From the NCBI GenBank assembly GCA_003586115.2, contig QVOM02000023.1:10103833-10167832 (forward strand): a stretch of 64,000 nt of DNA. Direction: 5' to 3'. A program made the position numbers and the translations under genes. The first letter of the stretch is position 1. Each line of letters starts with the position of its first letter. The DNA comes from Salvator merianae. Its lineage: Eukaryota; Chordata; Lepidosauria; Squamata; Teiidae. The notes under the pieces were generated by a model. It searched no databases. It saw nothing but the letters and a program-made list of their open reading frames with translations, and had not been told where the DNA came from. Shown piece by piece: positions 43,101-55,700 of this stretch.

Positions 43101-45573
43101 CTGGGCCGCCGCCTCCTCAAAGGTTTTGAGGGTCACAAACTGAACCTGGTAGTTCTTGGCTATGGGGTGTAGGCCGTTGGTCATCCCTTCCGTCGTCACC
43201 ACGGCCAGGTAGGCCCCGCAGGGGCTGACCGCGATGCCGTGCGTCCGCACCGAGCCAAAGACCTCCGAAAGCTTGATCAGCTGGTGCTCGAATTTCAGCG
43301 CCAGGTCCGTGAAGATCGGGATCAGCTGCCTCACTTTCCCGTCCACAGAGCAGGTGTAGACGGTGCCGTTCTGCTTGTCGGCGGTCATGGAGACGATGGG
43401 GAGGGAATGGAGCCCCGTCACGTGCGAATTGTGGACGTTCAAGCCCGCTTTGGATATCAGCAGGAGGCACCAGAAGATATAGCACCCTCGTGCAGCCACC
43501 ACCAAGCTGCAGTTGCACTTCTGATACGGATGGTAGAGGGGAATACTTTTGATACTGTGGACCGGCAACTGGTCCGTCTCCTGCCACAGGACGACCGGCT
43601 GCCTCAGCGTAAAGTACCCCTTGACGGCTTTGAGGTTCACGGGAAGGATTTTCACAGGCCCGGCCGCGCTCCCTACTATAAGTCCGCTCATCTTCCTGTT
43701 ACTGTGCTCGTATTCCCACCACGATAAGACGCTGGGGGAATTTATTCCCGACTCGATGGTACTGCAAGACGTGATGGACTCCTTGCCCACGAAAGGGAGC
43801 TGGAACTGCCACACCGCCACGTTGCCGTTTTCGAAGATCACCGCTAGGAGGACGCTGCCAACGTCCCGGCACTCGTTATTGTGTTTCACTTGCTGGGTGG
43901 TACAGATCCCGGACCACTCCATGCGGACGGGCGTCTGCATGCTATACCTTTTCTGGAATTCGGCGAAATCCCCTAAATCTGCCCGGGGACCCTCCCCCTT
44001 ACAGAGACGGTAGCTGTTCTCGTACAGGCGCTGGCCGTACAGCTCCGTCAAGTCCACCAGCTGCACCCACTGAAGTCTGTTGAGGTTGGCGTGGATGGTC
44101 AGTCGGTTGTCCAGGGTTAAAGCTGCCAACAGGCACCTACCGTTGGCATCACAGCCCAACGGCGACCAGCTGGAATATTTGAAGCCTCGCATAGATGGTA
44201 GTGACTTCCCTTCTGGGTTGAACACTCTGTCCAACATGAATGTCTGGCTTATGGTTGGGTCCTTGGAATTCACAAACTTTTCTCTGCATTCCGTGACTTC
44301 TTTTTTGGAACCAACCTGAAAAAGAAATGAGGCTTTAAAAGCAAGGATGTAATATTGGCGCTTACCATCACCTCTTGCATAACACCACAGTTTGGTTCCC
44401 AACGAAATACCATGTAGTGCAAAACTGTGGTGCCTAAGTAATTGCCACCTATGGAAAACAAGGAGGCTCAGTCTACCAATATAAACCTAGGGCACCGCAG
44501 AAAACAAATTACGTTTACTGAAAGCTTCCAGGATTCTATTGCACTTTACCAACTGCACAAAAGCAGAACCATGTTGGAACTAAGACTGCTTGCAGCCCTT
44601 TAAAAGAAAAGAACAGCAAAAGATTTATACGATCTGAAGAGAAACTAAAGTTTGCTAGCATCTCTGCTAGCAAAAGCCCACTTTTTCAGGTCTGATTAAA
44701 CAGATCCTTGAACCAGTTCTGAGTATTTTAAATTGCATTAGGAAATATGGGAACATAAAAAGAACGTGACTGGATTGTACCAAAGAGCTCCCTGTTTCCT
44801 GCAGCGGCCAAGCAGACGTCTGTGCAAAGCCACAAGCAGGACAAGATGGGGCTTGGATGGGAGGCTATCAGGAAACTCTCCCAGGTCCTGTAAGCACATA
44901 AAGCACGCAATAGGGAGATGCCTTCGGATGACTGCTGTCCCAGGTCCTGTAAGCACGGCCAACGAGGCTTGCGGGACTCCCCATTCAAAGAAAGCAAGCC
45001 CCCTACTGCTGGCTGGCTTTCTAGTGGCGGGGAGTCCCGCCAGCCCCGTCGCCGGGCCGGCTGGCCTTCGTGGGGGAGGGGGCGGCGACGCACCTTGAGG
45101 TGGCAGGCGGCGTCCGAGGCCGGCACGGCCGTGCGGTGGATGACGAGGTCGGCGCTGCCGGCGCTGCCGCCCTGGACGTCGCAGAGCTGCTCGAGGACGG
45201 CGATGCTGCGCGCCGTGCTCACCGACACGCGGTGGTCCTCCGACCAGGCCAGCGGGTCCAGGCCGCTCACGCTGTGCTGCAGCCGCACCGCCGGCTCGCG
45301 GCGGGTCGCCGTCAGGCGGAAGCCCGCGCGGCTGCTGCCGATGCCGCCGCCGGGGCCGCCGCTGGAGCTCGATGCCGCCGCCTCCTCCTCCTCCTCCTCC
45401 GCCGCCTCCTCCTCCTCCTCGTCGTCGTCCTCCTCCTCCATCACCGCTTCCTCCTCGTCCTCGTCTTCCACCAGCGGCGGCTCCTCGCCTTCCCCGCCGC
45501 TCCCTTCCGATGATGCCCCGGAGCCCTCCGCCGGGCTCCCCTCGGAAACTGCGGCCGCCACCGCCGCCGCCAT
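40065..45573 (-). CDS. GTF3C4: GTF3C4, general transcription factor IIIC subunit 4 (TFIIIC90)
   Basis: Coding join on the minus strand: 45573-45094, 44315-42528, 41698-41568, 40631-40543, 40129-40065. It gives 850 residues against about 820 in human. TFIIIC binds tRNA-type A and B boxes and recruits TFIIIB for RNA polymerase III; this subunit also has reported histone acetyltransferase activity. Residues 36-64 are a strongly acidic tract. A WD40-like propeller domain spans roughly 75-600. The C-terminal zinc domain has C775xxC778, C792, H796, C801, C816 and C842xxC845, ending CDSPVF. I chose the ATG at 45573-45571, which has A at -3 and G at +4; the frame extends 14 codons upstream only to a GTG. 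The N-terminal tract is longer than the human one as I recall it. It is divergent from DDX31. Confidence 0.96.
40211..40350. repeat. Local duplication in GTF3C4 intron 4
   Basis: ttcaaatactcctgtgtcac at 40,211 recurs as ttcaaatgctcctgtgtcac at 40,303, and the match continues for about 45 bases. Offset 92 bases; a G-run separates the copies. Confidence 0.75.
40543..40631 (-). CDS. GTF3C4: GTF3C4 coding exon 4
   Basis: 89 bases, acceptor gttcgcag, donor AAG|gtaagc. It encodes CFLTYQSCQSLVYRRCLLRD and the end of ARHPTPE. Confidence 0.94.
41568..41698 (-). CDS. GTF3C4: GTF3C4 coding exon 3
   Basis: 131 bases, acceptor gttcccag, donor CAG|gtaagc. It encodes VLIGHILKKMNRQTFPERCS and the first zinc-ligand group, CSLC...VCSNGH. 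Confidence 0.94.
42183..42466 (+). repeat. CR1-type LINE 3' end, two overlapping units
   Basis: Contains ctgtggcctgatccagcagg, a new unit from agaatggacgcccaggtacc, and a second end ggactagatgggctggacta. It ends about 60 bases from the GTF3C4 exon 2 donor, antisense to that gene. Confidence 0.65.
42528..44315 (-). CDS. GTF3C4: GTF3C4 coding exon 2 (large)
   Basis: 1,788 bases, phase 0 at both ends, acceptor tttttcag and donor AGG|gtaagt. It encodes VGSKKEVTECREKFV through DESYDDRTAR, most of the protein including the propeller. Without splicing, the frame runs on 20 codons to 42,468. Confidence 0.97.
45094..45573 (-). CDS. GTF3C4: GTF3C4 coding exon 1
   Basis: 160 codons from the ATG, within a CpG-rich block. 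The donor is CTCAAG|gtgcgt. It encodes the Ala/Gly/Ser-rich and acidic leader, then FRLTATRREPAVRLQ and LAWSEDHRVSVSTARSIAVL, which is diagnostic of the family. Confidence 0.93.
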
Positions 45574-46649
45574 ATTGTCGCCCAGCGACGACGACACCGC
45601 CCCCCTCCCGGCCACCGTCGTTGTCGCCGCCGCCGGCCGCCGCGCCCCTCTGCGTCTGCGCCGCTCGACGAAGGCCCCTTCGGCCTCAAACCCGGGGAGA
45701 GGAGGGTGGCTAAAGCGGCGCCTGAGTTGCCGGCTGCTTAGTGGATAGTGCTGGACAGCTCCCTGACAACAGAAAGTCCTCTGCGAGCTAAAAATGTAAC
45801 ATACAAATAAACTGCAATGAAAACCAGAATTGTAGGATGGACCATTGCCGTAAGCTACACATGCCAGGCCAAATTACAGTAAAAAAAGCCTAAAAATGTA
45901 GCATACAAACAAAATGCAATTAGAAACAGACTTGGCAGGACGGACAAAGGTCACAGGCCACACGTGCAAAGTTATAATTCACCTGCATGGGTACCTATTA
46001 GCTCCGTATCGATTATATGGTATTAATCTACTTTTCTTTGGAAAGACTGCTAATATATGTATATACATTGCTTTTGACATTTGGCGTATTTGTTTTCTAA
46101 GCTCGTTACAAATAATTTAAATAAAATAAAAACTCTCAATTTCCTAGGTAAAGATGACAGACAATGTCCACACCTAAGTTTTATTCTAGCTTCCCTCCAC
46201 TTGCAGAATGAAAGCATAGTAAGTCGGTTTATGTGGCTAGGTATTGCATGGCAACATTTTTGGTCAGGGATCGGGTTAGCCGCCTATGTTTGGGGCCCTT
46301 CCTCTTCAGGCAGCTCACGTGGCTGCCGGTGTGGAAAGGAGTCTCGTGCCCCGGGCTGGTCGCAGGAATTGTCCCTGCAATTAGCCCAGCTGGGGAAAAA
46401 AAACGCCCAGGTGTATCTAATCTTCGGCTGATTCTCCACAGCTTCTGGCAGCCCCGCGCGTGCTCGCTGGTCGCCGCCGCCGCCGCCTCTCTCTGCCTTT
46501 CCCCGCTGGTGTTGCAGAGTCCCCGCTGGGATTTTGCACCTGCATTTTGCTGCTGCTGTCGCCGCCGCCCGAAAAAGTCGGTCTCATTCCGCTTTTGTGC
46601 CCCCCCCCCCCGCCGCCAAAGTTAGCTGAAGTCCTGGGTTCAGCGAGCC
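45574..46649. promoter_or_regulatory. GTF3C4/DDX31 bidirectional promoter region
   Basis: The two start codons are 1,076 bases apart and point away from each other. Both first exons sit in CpG-rich DNA (about 44,990-45,760 and 46,440-46,750), with a less GC-rich middle containing a 102-bp tandem duplication. No clear TATA box is placed at either side. The start sites themselves cannot be fixed from sequence. Confidence 0.7.
45788..45982. repeat. 102-bp tandem duplication in the shared promoter
   Basis: ctaaaaatgtaacatacaaa at 45,788 recurs as ctaaaaatgtagcatacaaa at 45,890. The similarity continues for about 90 bases with several substitutions, so it is an old duplication. Confidence 0.75.
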
Positions 46650-46745
46650 ATGGCCACGGAGGAAGGGCTCTTCATCAACCTGACTTGCCAGCCGCCCCCG
46701 GGGTTTCAGAAGCCCCCCCGGACGCCCTGTGGGAAGGGGAGGAAG
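46650..46745 (+). CDS. DDX31: DDX31 coding exon 1
   Basis: 32 codons from gagccATGG to GRK|gtaggc. It encodes [20 protein letters not shown] and a proline/arginine-rich end. The N-terminus is poorly conserved in this family, so the start rests on Kozak context and phase. Confidence 0.85.
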
Positions 46746-49700
46746 GTAGGCCGTTTGCCCTTATGGTGGTGGGTGGGTATGAGAAGCTGCTGGGGGGGGG
46801 GCAGAGATGGTGGGGAAGGGGAAGAGGAAGAGGGCTTTTCAATGAGGAAAACCTGAAGCAAATGGGGTGGGGGCCATGTTGGGCTTTGTGGTGAGGCCCT
46901 GTCTGGATTTGGGCTGAAATGATCCACTTCTTGGAGGGGGGGTTGTAGCTCAGGGATAGAGCAAACTGCCTGGTTGCCGGTTCAGTCCCCAGCCTCTCCC
47001 CTAAAGCAGGCAGTGCTTTAATGAAAAAAGTTTTATTCGCCTGGCAACAAATATGTTAGAAAGTAGCTGACTTATGCTGAAAGCGGAACTATCAAGGCAA
47101 CTTTGTTATATCTCTCTTCTCACTGAAGAAAATGGCAAATTCATGCCTTCTGCCCTTCTTGTCTCACCCAAATTCCAGTCTGATGGGTATCATCTCCCCA
47201 CCTCCTCTGACAGCTACAATGTATGCCACTGGTTAGGCAGAATACGTATCTTATATGGTTACATGTGTTTTGGCTATACAAAACACGCAGGTTACATTAT
47301 ATCTGAATACAAGCATTCCCACTCTGCTGTAGATCCTGTGATAGGCATATCAGGCCTGGCAGACTTGTTACAACAGCATTGCCATCTTCATGATAAACTG
47401 TGATGATGAAAAACTTCAGTCACACAAAAAGCGGGCAGGGAAGTGTAGAAATCTGAACTGCGTTGTCTTTTCCCTCCGTGAGTTCCTTAACTTTTCTCTC
47501 TCTAACCTTCTTGCTGTTCTTTTAGCTTGTGAAAAGGAAGCGGGCACAGCTCCAGGGAGGGACCCCTGCCAAGAGGAAGCAAACTTCACCTTCATTCCAA
47601 ACCGAGAAGCGGAAGAAACGAAAAAGTGGCCTGCAGGAACCGGTGCTTCTTACGTCTCCTGCAAAGAAGGCTTTGACCGAAGTGACAGACGGTAACCTGA
47701 GCGGGAGCAGACCTTTTGTCAAGACTTCATGCCTCTTCAAAAACAATCCGGAGATTCCGGAGGTTCAGAGGTAACGATTTCTGGACCTGCCTTCTTGATA
47801 GAACGCTAAAGGCACTGTGCAGCATTTCCTTGTAATGCAGTATTGGTATGCTCCCAGAAACTGAGTTGGCTGAATTTGCAGTTTAAAAAATGATGGGTAA
47901 TCTCAGAGCTAAGTATGCATGGCTGATACTTAGTTATGGAAAGTCAGTGGAGAGTAGAGATGTGCATTTAGGTGTTTTGACTGTTTTGACCATTTTGAAA
48001 AAGCCCTTTGGTGTCACCAAGTAGTTTTGTGGTTAGGAGCGCTAGTGTGATTTTACTAGTGTCCTTACCTGGCCATACCTGGTATCCTTTGTGAGAGGCT
48101 TACCATCTGGAACCTGCTTGGTTGGGTGGGAATGTCTGCTATGTCTGTTATGCCTATGGAAAGATGCTACCAAAACCATGGCTTGCAGGTAACTAGGTTG
48201 AACTTTTAACATATGGGATGATGCTGCCGAAACCGTGGTTTGCAAGAAGCTAGGCTGGATTTTTAATTTACAGTTTCATCATTTGCATACCTCATGGTGC
48301 CATTGAGAGGATGCAATGGAGAGAAGGGAACTTCTCTTTCCTTCTCCTGTTGCAGCCCTGTGAATTTTTCACTCATTTGTTCCTCCTCTAGAACTTCGGT
48401 AAAGCAAGTGCAGGAGAAAATTTTCACCTCTGACTCGTTTGATCAGCTCGGTCTCCACCCACATTTGGTGAGTCTTTTTTGGCCTTAAATGGAGTATAGG
48501 ATGGCACCTTTTCAACCCAGGTGGGCTGTGGTTGGTCTTTATTGCCCATTTTCTTTTCTTTTTTTGCCTTTATTGGGGAGCGCCATAGATCTGGAGAATG
48601 GAAGAGAATGATACATAAAGTTAGGCATAATTCTTATTTACTGCTGTTTATAACATTTACACAGTGCTTTCCATTATGAAAATATCAGCTTGGTTTACAG
48701 TACGTTAATAGAGGTAAAACAATCATTTATGTAAAAGCTGGATTATCCATTTTGCTGCTAGACAGTTTTTCTTAGGTTGTTTTTTCATCTGTTATGCTTT
48801 TGTTATATGCTTTTGCACTGTGGAAGGAAAAAGAAACATTGTCAGACCTTACATTATGGTATTTATGGTACAATTTTGATTGTACCATAAATACTGTACA
48901 ACGAAATGTGGCCTTCTTTATTTCATGCATTCCTGGAAACCTGAAATGCTACAGCTTGGGTTCTGTAGCGCCATCAAACTACACTGATAAACTGGGCCTC
49001 CTGTGTGCTTCTTGCCTTCAATTTTCTATGGGTAGTGATGCCTTGCATGGACTTGTGTTTTCACTACACTGCTGAGCCTGTTCATTGGTTGCTTTTTTCT
49101 ATTATTATTCCTAGGTTTCTACAGTAAACTCCACGTTGAAGATATCTAGCATGACCAGGCAGGTTTAAAGAGTGTGCATGTGGCTTTGAATGTGTGTGAT
49201 GTTTCTCATTTTTTTTTAGTCCTTCCTATAATTCTAGTTAGCTGCTTCAAGTTGTTATGAAGTAGACAGAATGCAAGGATGCAAATAAAGATAGCAACCA
49301 TTAGCTGGGTAAATGAAAGCATTTTGTTAAGCTTGGCTTGCCATCCTGTATTATTTCCCCCCTTTTCTGGCATATCAAGAGGCCCCATGATTGTTACTGT
49401 TGTTTTTCTAGTTTATCAGCATTCTAAACATCACTCAGTTCACAATTAAGAACTTAAGAGGAGCCCTGCTGGATCTTAAGGCCACAGCCCATCTAGTCCA
49501 GCATCCCGCCAGTGACTTCTGGGCATTCTCGAGCAGAAGATGAAGGCAGAACCTTCACCTGCTCTTGACTCCCTGCAAATGGTCTTTAGAGGCATCCTGC
49601 CTGCCCCTCCAACCCCGTGGGGGTACTGGGCATCCCATTCCAGTAGCCAAAGAGCAAAGTAATTGCAGGGTTCTTATTGGGATTTTTTTTCTTGATGACT

Positions 49701-52700
49701 TTCTCCTCTCTTTTCCATGTTGCGGCTAAAGCGTTCAGAAGCAGACTATTCCTGTGCTCTTGCAAGGCAAAGACGCCCTGGTGAGGTCACAAACAGGCTC
49801 TGGTGAGTTTCAGACCACTCTTACATCAAACGGATGATTCTGTGGATTTTGCAAAGCAAAACAATAACACTGATGCTACTGATAACCTCTTGAACTAACT
49901 CCATCTTCCATTGTGCTGTGCTGTGCTGGCAAGTACTGATGGGAATTGTGGTTCCGCCCTATTTAGCAGTCATCAACTCAGGAATAACTGGTGTAGATCA
50001 GATTTATTTATTCACTTTGTATATTTTTATCTTGCTTGTCAGCACCTAAAAGGCTTTTGAGCCAGTTTACAAAATGTGAAGACTTTAAGACACAACCCTG
50101 CACTCAGGCTTACTGTCAGTGGACGTAGCACACAAGGAAAGGAGAATAGGGAGGGAAAAGGAAAAAGAAAAGTCCTTTAAAGGAAAGATGGTGTTGTCCC
50201 TAAAGCAAGATAGTTCTCAGACCCTGTGTGGTGGCAGCTGGGCTAGGAGGAGCTACTGCTAGGAGAGTGATGCAAGGTGGTTTGTAGAACCAAGACAGTG
50301 TGGTTCTGAAGAGTTTGAAGGACTTCACTTTGGTTGCCCTGACTTAAAGAAGTGGTGACCAAGCAGACAACCTGAGGGTGCTGAACTGTAGCTGGCCTTC
50401 ATTCTCCTGTCATTCCTGGTTCTTGTCTAGGTGGGACTCAGTCCTGCTACATTATCTAGGCAGCATCACATTTTCCACCCTGGGTTACGATTTTTGCAGA
50501 ATGGGAACGTGTTCTTAAGAAAAAAGGCTGCTGATCTATGTCTTGTACTTCTTAAAACAAAGGCCTTGGCTTTATTCTCTTTCCCAATTCCTCTCTGAAA
50601 GGTAAAACACTTGCCTATGGAATTCCTCTCGTGCAGTCCTTACAAAACTTGGAGCCAAAAATTCAGGTAGGGAGGGAATAATTTTCCCCCACTTTCTTTT
50701 AATGCATAAATAGTATATTTTTCTTGACTATTTGTGTAAAGTCTTCTAGCAATCCTGGAAATCAGGCCAGCTAGAAATACTGCCGGGAAAAGGGAATGTC
50801 TTAAAGCGAAGAGTATTTGTTCCTTCGGTGGGGTGTATTCAGAAGCCAGAGATAGTGGAACGACTGCCTGTAAACCAGAGGGCTGCAAGTTCAGTTCCCG
50901 ACATCTTCCCAGGAAAAGGTCATGGCAAACTGCTTTTGTATTCTTGCAAGGAAAACTGTGTGGATGACTATCCCTGTAGTAACCAGGACTTGACCTGACT
51001 TGAACCCCCAAACAACAAGCGCTTAGAAGCAAAAGCTGCATTTCTTAGGCTTTTCAATTACATGAGCAATGTCACTATATTCTATATTTTAAAAAACATG
51101 CAAATAGAGCCAAATCTGTTGTGACATGGTGCCTTCCCAGAGTTCTAGCTGTCAACTTCCCTGTCTTTCTGAAAGCTTTTGGCATCGCTATAGAGATGAG
51201 AGATGAACTCAAAGGAGCAATAGGGGACTAGAGAGTGTTGATTTAAGATACCAAAATGTTTAGCTCTTGTGCTTCTTATTTAATTTATTTATTTACATTT
51301 CTATCTTGCTCTTCTACCAGAGGTTTCAGGTCACATAAAAAATTAAAATACGAAGTTAAAAACGCAGTTGAAAGCAGTCAAAACCGCACTCACCCACCAC
51401 TCCAAAACTGTAGGATAACGTACGGAGGGAGTTTTATTTCCTTCCTGGTCTGATTTCCCTCATTTCTTTCTCCACAGCGCAGTGATGGTCCATATGCCCT
51501 TGTTTTGGTTCCAACCAGAGAGGTAGGCTCCTGAGTCTCAAAACATTCTGTAGTTCACTTGCCCACAGAGGGAAGCCTGCCTTCATGAACTGCATCTGCG
51601 CAGAAGCCAGGCTGCTGTTAAAAATGCTTTGCTGGGGATTTCTGCATAAAGCAAGGAGCTGGACTTGGTTGTTTAAATACCCCTTTATAGCTGTATGATT
51701 CAATGTGTGCGTCAGGCTAGACCAGGATGAGAGGGAGAGAAAGAGAGGGTTGGTAGAGGAGCAGAGAAGAGTTGCTCCATTTAATTCTCTTCTTGTTGGT
51801 GCACGACAGATGTGTTTGTTCCTGCCATTTTGTTACCACTCCATCTTTCCTTTAAAAGCCCAAAAGGCGTGCAAAGAAGAGAGGTTGATTTTTTTCCCCC
51901 CCTTTCATTTCTCCACAGTTGGCCCTACAGAGCTTTGACGTCATCCAGAAACTGTTAAAGGTAAGGTTTGACTTAAATTGATAGGAGGAGTCTCCCTTCC
52001 ATGGGGCCTTTAACTTCCATTGGTAGACTGGGCCTCCCCTCTGGGCCTTGCCACCTTGGTCCACCCTGGGTGTGATTTTGCCAGCTGTTTCTGTCGTCTT
52101 GGCCTGCACATATGAGGAGAACCACTGAATTTTCAAGTGGGGAGGGCTTTTAAAAGGCTGGCTGGATAGATCCCTTGCTTAAGATGCAAAAATAGACTGG
52201 GGTGGGGGGTGGGGGGTACCAACTTGTTTCGCCAGGGCCATTCCTCTGTTAGAATCCATCAGTTCCTTGCTGAATCGCAAGGCTTCCTCAGTCGCAGCCA
52301 CAGTTTAAAACCTTTCTTATAACTTTCCCTTCCCTTTCTTTTACTTCCCCCCCCCCCCTTTTCTTGCTGGGTTTAGCCATTTATCTGGATAGTTCCCGGT
52401 GTGCTGATGGGAGGGGAAAAGAAGAAGTCGGAGAAAGCCAGGTAAGAGAGGGTCTTCACAGAACGGTCTCTTTCTCTTTTTTTGAGTTCAGTCCTTCGTT
52501 TTACAGCCCCTTTCATCTGTCACTCTCTCCCTGGGTGCCTTATTTTTTGTAGTCGGCGGGGAGGGAAGGAGCAGAGAAACCTTGTGACTTGAGAACAGGC
52601 TGCGAGCATCCCCACTGCGGTTCTTAAAGAAAACGGACGGCTAAGCCAGCAGGAAGTGTGTTCACATCTCTCTGTTTTAAGATCTTGATGGGCTTTCTTA

Positions 52701-55700
52701 GTCAGTGATTCCCGTCAGCATCTGTGCAGCGCTCTCTCTTTTTTCCCAGCCTCTACCCCTGCCAAAAAAATAAATAAAATCTTTCTGCCTAGGCCTCTGG
52801 AACGTGTCTGGTTTTGCCTAGCAAATCGTCTTTGAGTCTGCGGTGTGCGTTTTTGGGTGTTTCAGTTAGGCGTGGAAATTTGAGGGCATCGGGGCGAGGG
52901 TGTGAAAAGAGGATCAGAGACTGTTTTGTGAGAAAACTGATTGCTGTTGGGGTTGACAGGGTTTGGAGGCGGAGAAAGAGGAGCTGAGAAGCAGGTTCTT
53001 AAGGCTGGGGTAGGATTGGGTAGGGTAGCAGGCACCTGGGCACAGTTGCACCTGGGCCACATTCTCCCAAAATGGTGCACCGGAAGAAAATGCACCAATC
53101 ACCGAGGCTGTTGGCCGTTTGCACACGTACCAGAAGTACAGAACAGAAAGGGGCCTTCCGTATACCGGTGTGATTTAAGGGAAGTCCCGCCCCCTTGTGT
53201 TATGCTCTGTCTATGTGGTGAGGGGTACGTAAGACGCAGGCCTGGATTGCCCTTTCTGCTCACACCAGGTCCCCTTCTCTGGTTTTGCCTCGCTTTCCAA
53301 TAGGTTACGCAAGGGCATCAACGTTCTGATTGCCACACCCGGTCGCCTGGTGGACCACATTCATGCCACGCAGTGTGTCCATTTCCGCCGGCTCCGGTGG
53401 CTGATTGTGGATGAAGCGGACAGGTAAGTCGGAACTGAACCCCATCACCATCAGTGGGTCTGTAGGGGAGGCAGGACCTCCTGCCCAGTGTATCGTTTGT
53501 GGGGCTGGGTGGACGGTGATTGGATGAATTTTAACTCCAGTATGTGTCCAATTCTGCAGGATCTTAGATCTGGGTTTTGAGAAGGCTGTGGCTGCCATCT
53601 TGAATGCCGTCAATGCTGACTGCGCAAAGCGACAAAATGTTCTGTTGTCAGCTACACTCACAGAAGGTAAGCCCTGAAGCGAGGCATAGATTTCTCCCAT
53701 GGTAGCCCCTGGGGGACAGATGGTTGGCACAGAGCCATAAAGTTTTAGCCCGAGCTGTGAGCTAGAATAGGGCAGTCTGTATTTTTGAACTCCCATTGTT
53801 ATCAGAGGCTACTAGAATGGATGCCTAGGCGTTATTCCCAGGTTGAAGAGAGATAGGCAGGATGCCTCTAAAGGCCATTTACAGGGAGTCAAGAGCAAGT
53901 GAAGGTTTTATCTTTGCCTAAGAAGACCTAGAAGCAATTGGTGTCCAGGATGCTGGACTAGATGGGCTGTGGCCTGATCCAGCAGGGCTCCTCTTACATT
54001 CTTACATACTATCTTGTGCTCGGAAGCCTCTTGACAAGTTGGAATTTATTTTCCACTTGTTTCCTTCCATACAGGAAGTTCAGGGTCGATTGAGCTATGT
54101 AGAGAATGCCATGAGATGACATCATTTTTTTAATTTTCCAAAAGTGTTGCCCCCTGGGAGTTTCGTCATCTCCTTGCTAAACAGATTGTCTGCAAAATCC
54201 CCATTCATTTTCCTCCTTTCCTCTTTACACAGGAGTGTCACGACTAGCCAACATCAGTTTACACGAGCCGGTCTGTGTTTCCCTTTCGGAAGCATCACCA
54301 GACTCAGACACGCCGGAGAGAAAGGCGTTTTCTACGGATGTGGCTGGTTCTCTTTCTTCAAGCATGGGCGAAGATGGTTTTGCCGTTCCAGAAAAACTGC
54401 AGCAGAGTGTCTTGGTGATCCCAAGCAAGCTGAGACTGGTGACGTTGGCTGCTTTTCTCCTTGGAAAACTGAAGGTAAAGACTCTGGAACCCCTGACTCA
54501 GAGATTGGGCTGATTTCACTAGGTGAAAGCGTTCCTTCGGATAATTAATTTCAACTCTCTCTCTCTGTTTTTTCTTTGGTTGTTGTTGCTGCAGTTTGAA
54601 AAACGGAACAAGATGGTTGTCTTCTTCTCCAGCTGTGAGCAGGTCGAGTTTCACCATGCCTTGTTCCAGAAAGTCCTGGTTGAAGAGCCGGAGGTTGCAG
54701 AGTCGGACCAGTCAACGCTCTCTTTTCCTCACACCGCATTCGCGCGTTTGCATGGTGACATGAAGCAGGAGGTAGGCAGCCCCAAAGGACTTTTTCTAAA
54801 CTGCGCTCCAGATCTAGTGACTGAGTCTTGCTTATTTCTAAACTAGCTTGCAGCCCTTGTTTGCACATGGCAGGAAGGTGAATTTTCCACTCACGTTGCG
54901 CAATGCTACATATAGGGAGGGTTTTTGCCTTAAAGGGGTCAATAAAATGTGACTTCCGGGATTGTATTCGGGGCTGGAAAGACAGCTCAATGGAGTTTAG
55001 GCATGTTTCACTAACTAGATGGCAATACTATGTTTGGGACTTTTGATGTTGCTATATTTGATATTATCTATTGACCTGCCCATGCCTTAAGATATGCAGG
55101 GGAGGCCCTCTTCATTGTACCACTGCCTTCAGTAGCTAAGGGGGTGGGCACCTGGGATAGGGCCTTCACAGGGGTGTCCCCCCAGACTATGGAATAGTCT
55201 CCTCCCTGAGGTCTGCCTGGCACCTTCACTTTACTCATTTAGGAGAGTAATGAAGTCATGACTATGTACCTTGGCTTTAGGCTAAGGAAGCAGCTTTGTT
55301 TTCCCAAAGTCAAGCACTTTTGCTGTTTTTAATATGTTCATTTTACATCTTTTGCATCCGTTTTTATTGCTGTAACCTGCCCTGAGGCCTGTGGGTGTAG
55401 GGCAGGATGAAAATGGAAATAAATAAATAAAATAACCTGCCTTAGAAGGCAAGGGCCGAGGAGGCTGCCGCACGGTGGCCCGGAACATGGACGGACTTTT
55501 CCCCTCGGTCCCCCTACCTCTTCAGCCTACGAGGCCAGGGTGGCCTCCCTCGAACCTGACTAGCTGTTAAAGCAACTGGAAGGCCACGGAAGAGCTGGCA
55601 CCAGGGGGATGGGGTTGGACGCTTAGTACCCCGTGTCTAATTAGTCTGCGTTGTCCTCAAATTGAGAATATTAATGGAGCTAAATTGGGGCTTTCATATG

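Noticed and set aside
43117..43587. Overlapping frames on both strands inside GTF3C4 exon 2
   Set aside because: They are shadows of the real 596-codon frame, which matches the protein family throughout.
45573..45615. GTF3C4 start 14 codons upstream
   Set aside because: The upstream codon is GTG, not ATG. The ATG at 45573 has strong Kozak context.
44918..45748. 276-codon plus-strand open frame over GTF3C4 exon 1
   Set aside because: It is the antisense of a GC-rich acidic coding tract and reads as poly-Ser and poly-Pro, a composition shadow with no family resemblance.
49159..49163. Canonical GT donor for DDX31 exon 4 at 49,164
   Set aside because: It would add five bases and shift the reading frame through the Walker A exon.
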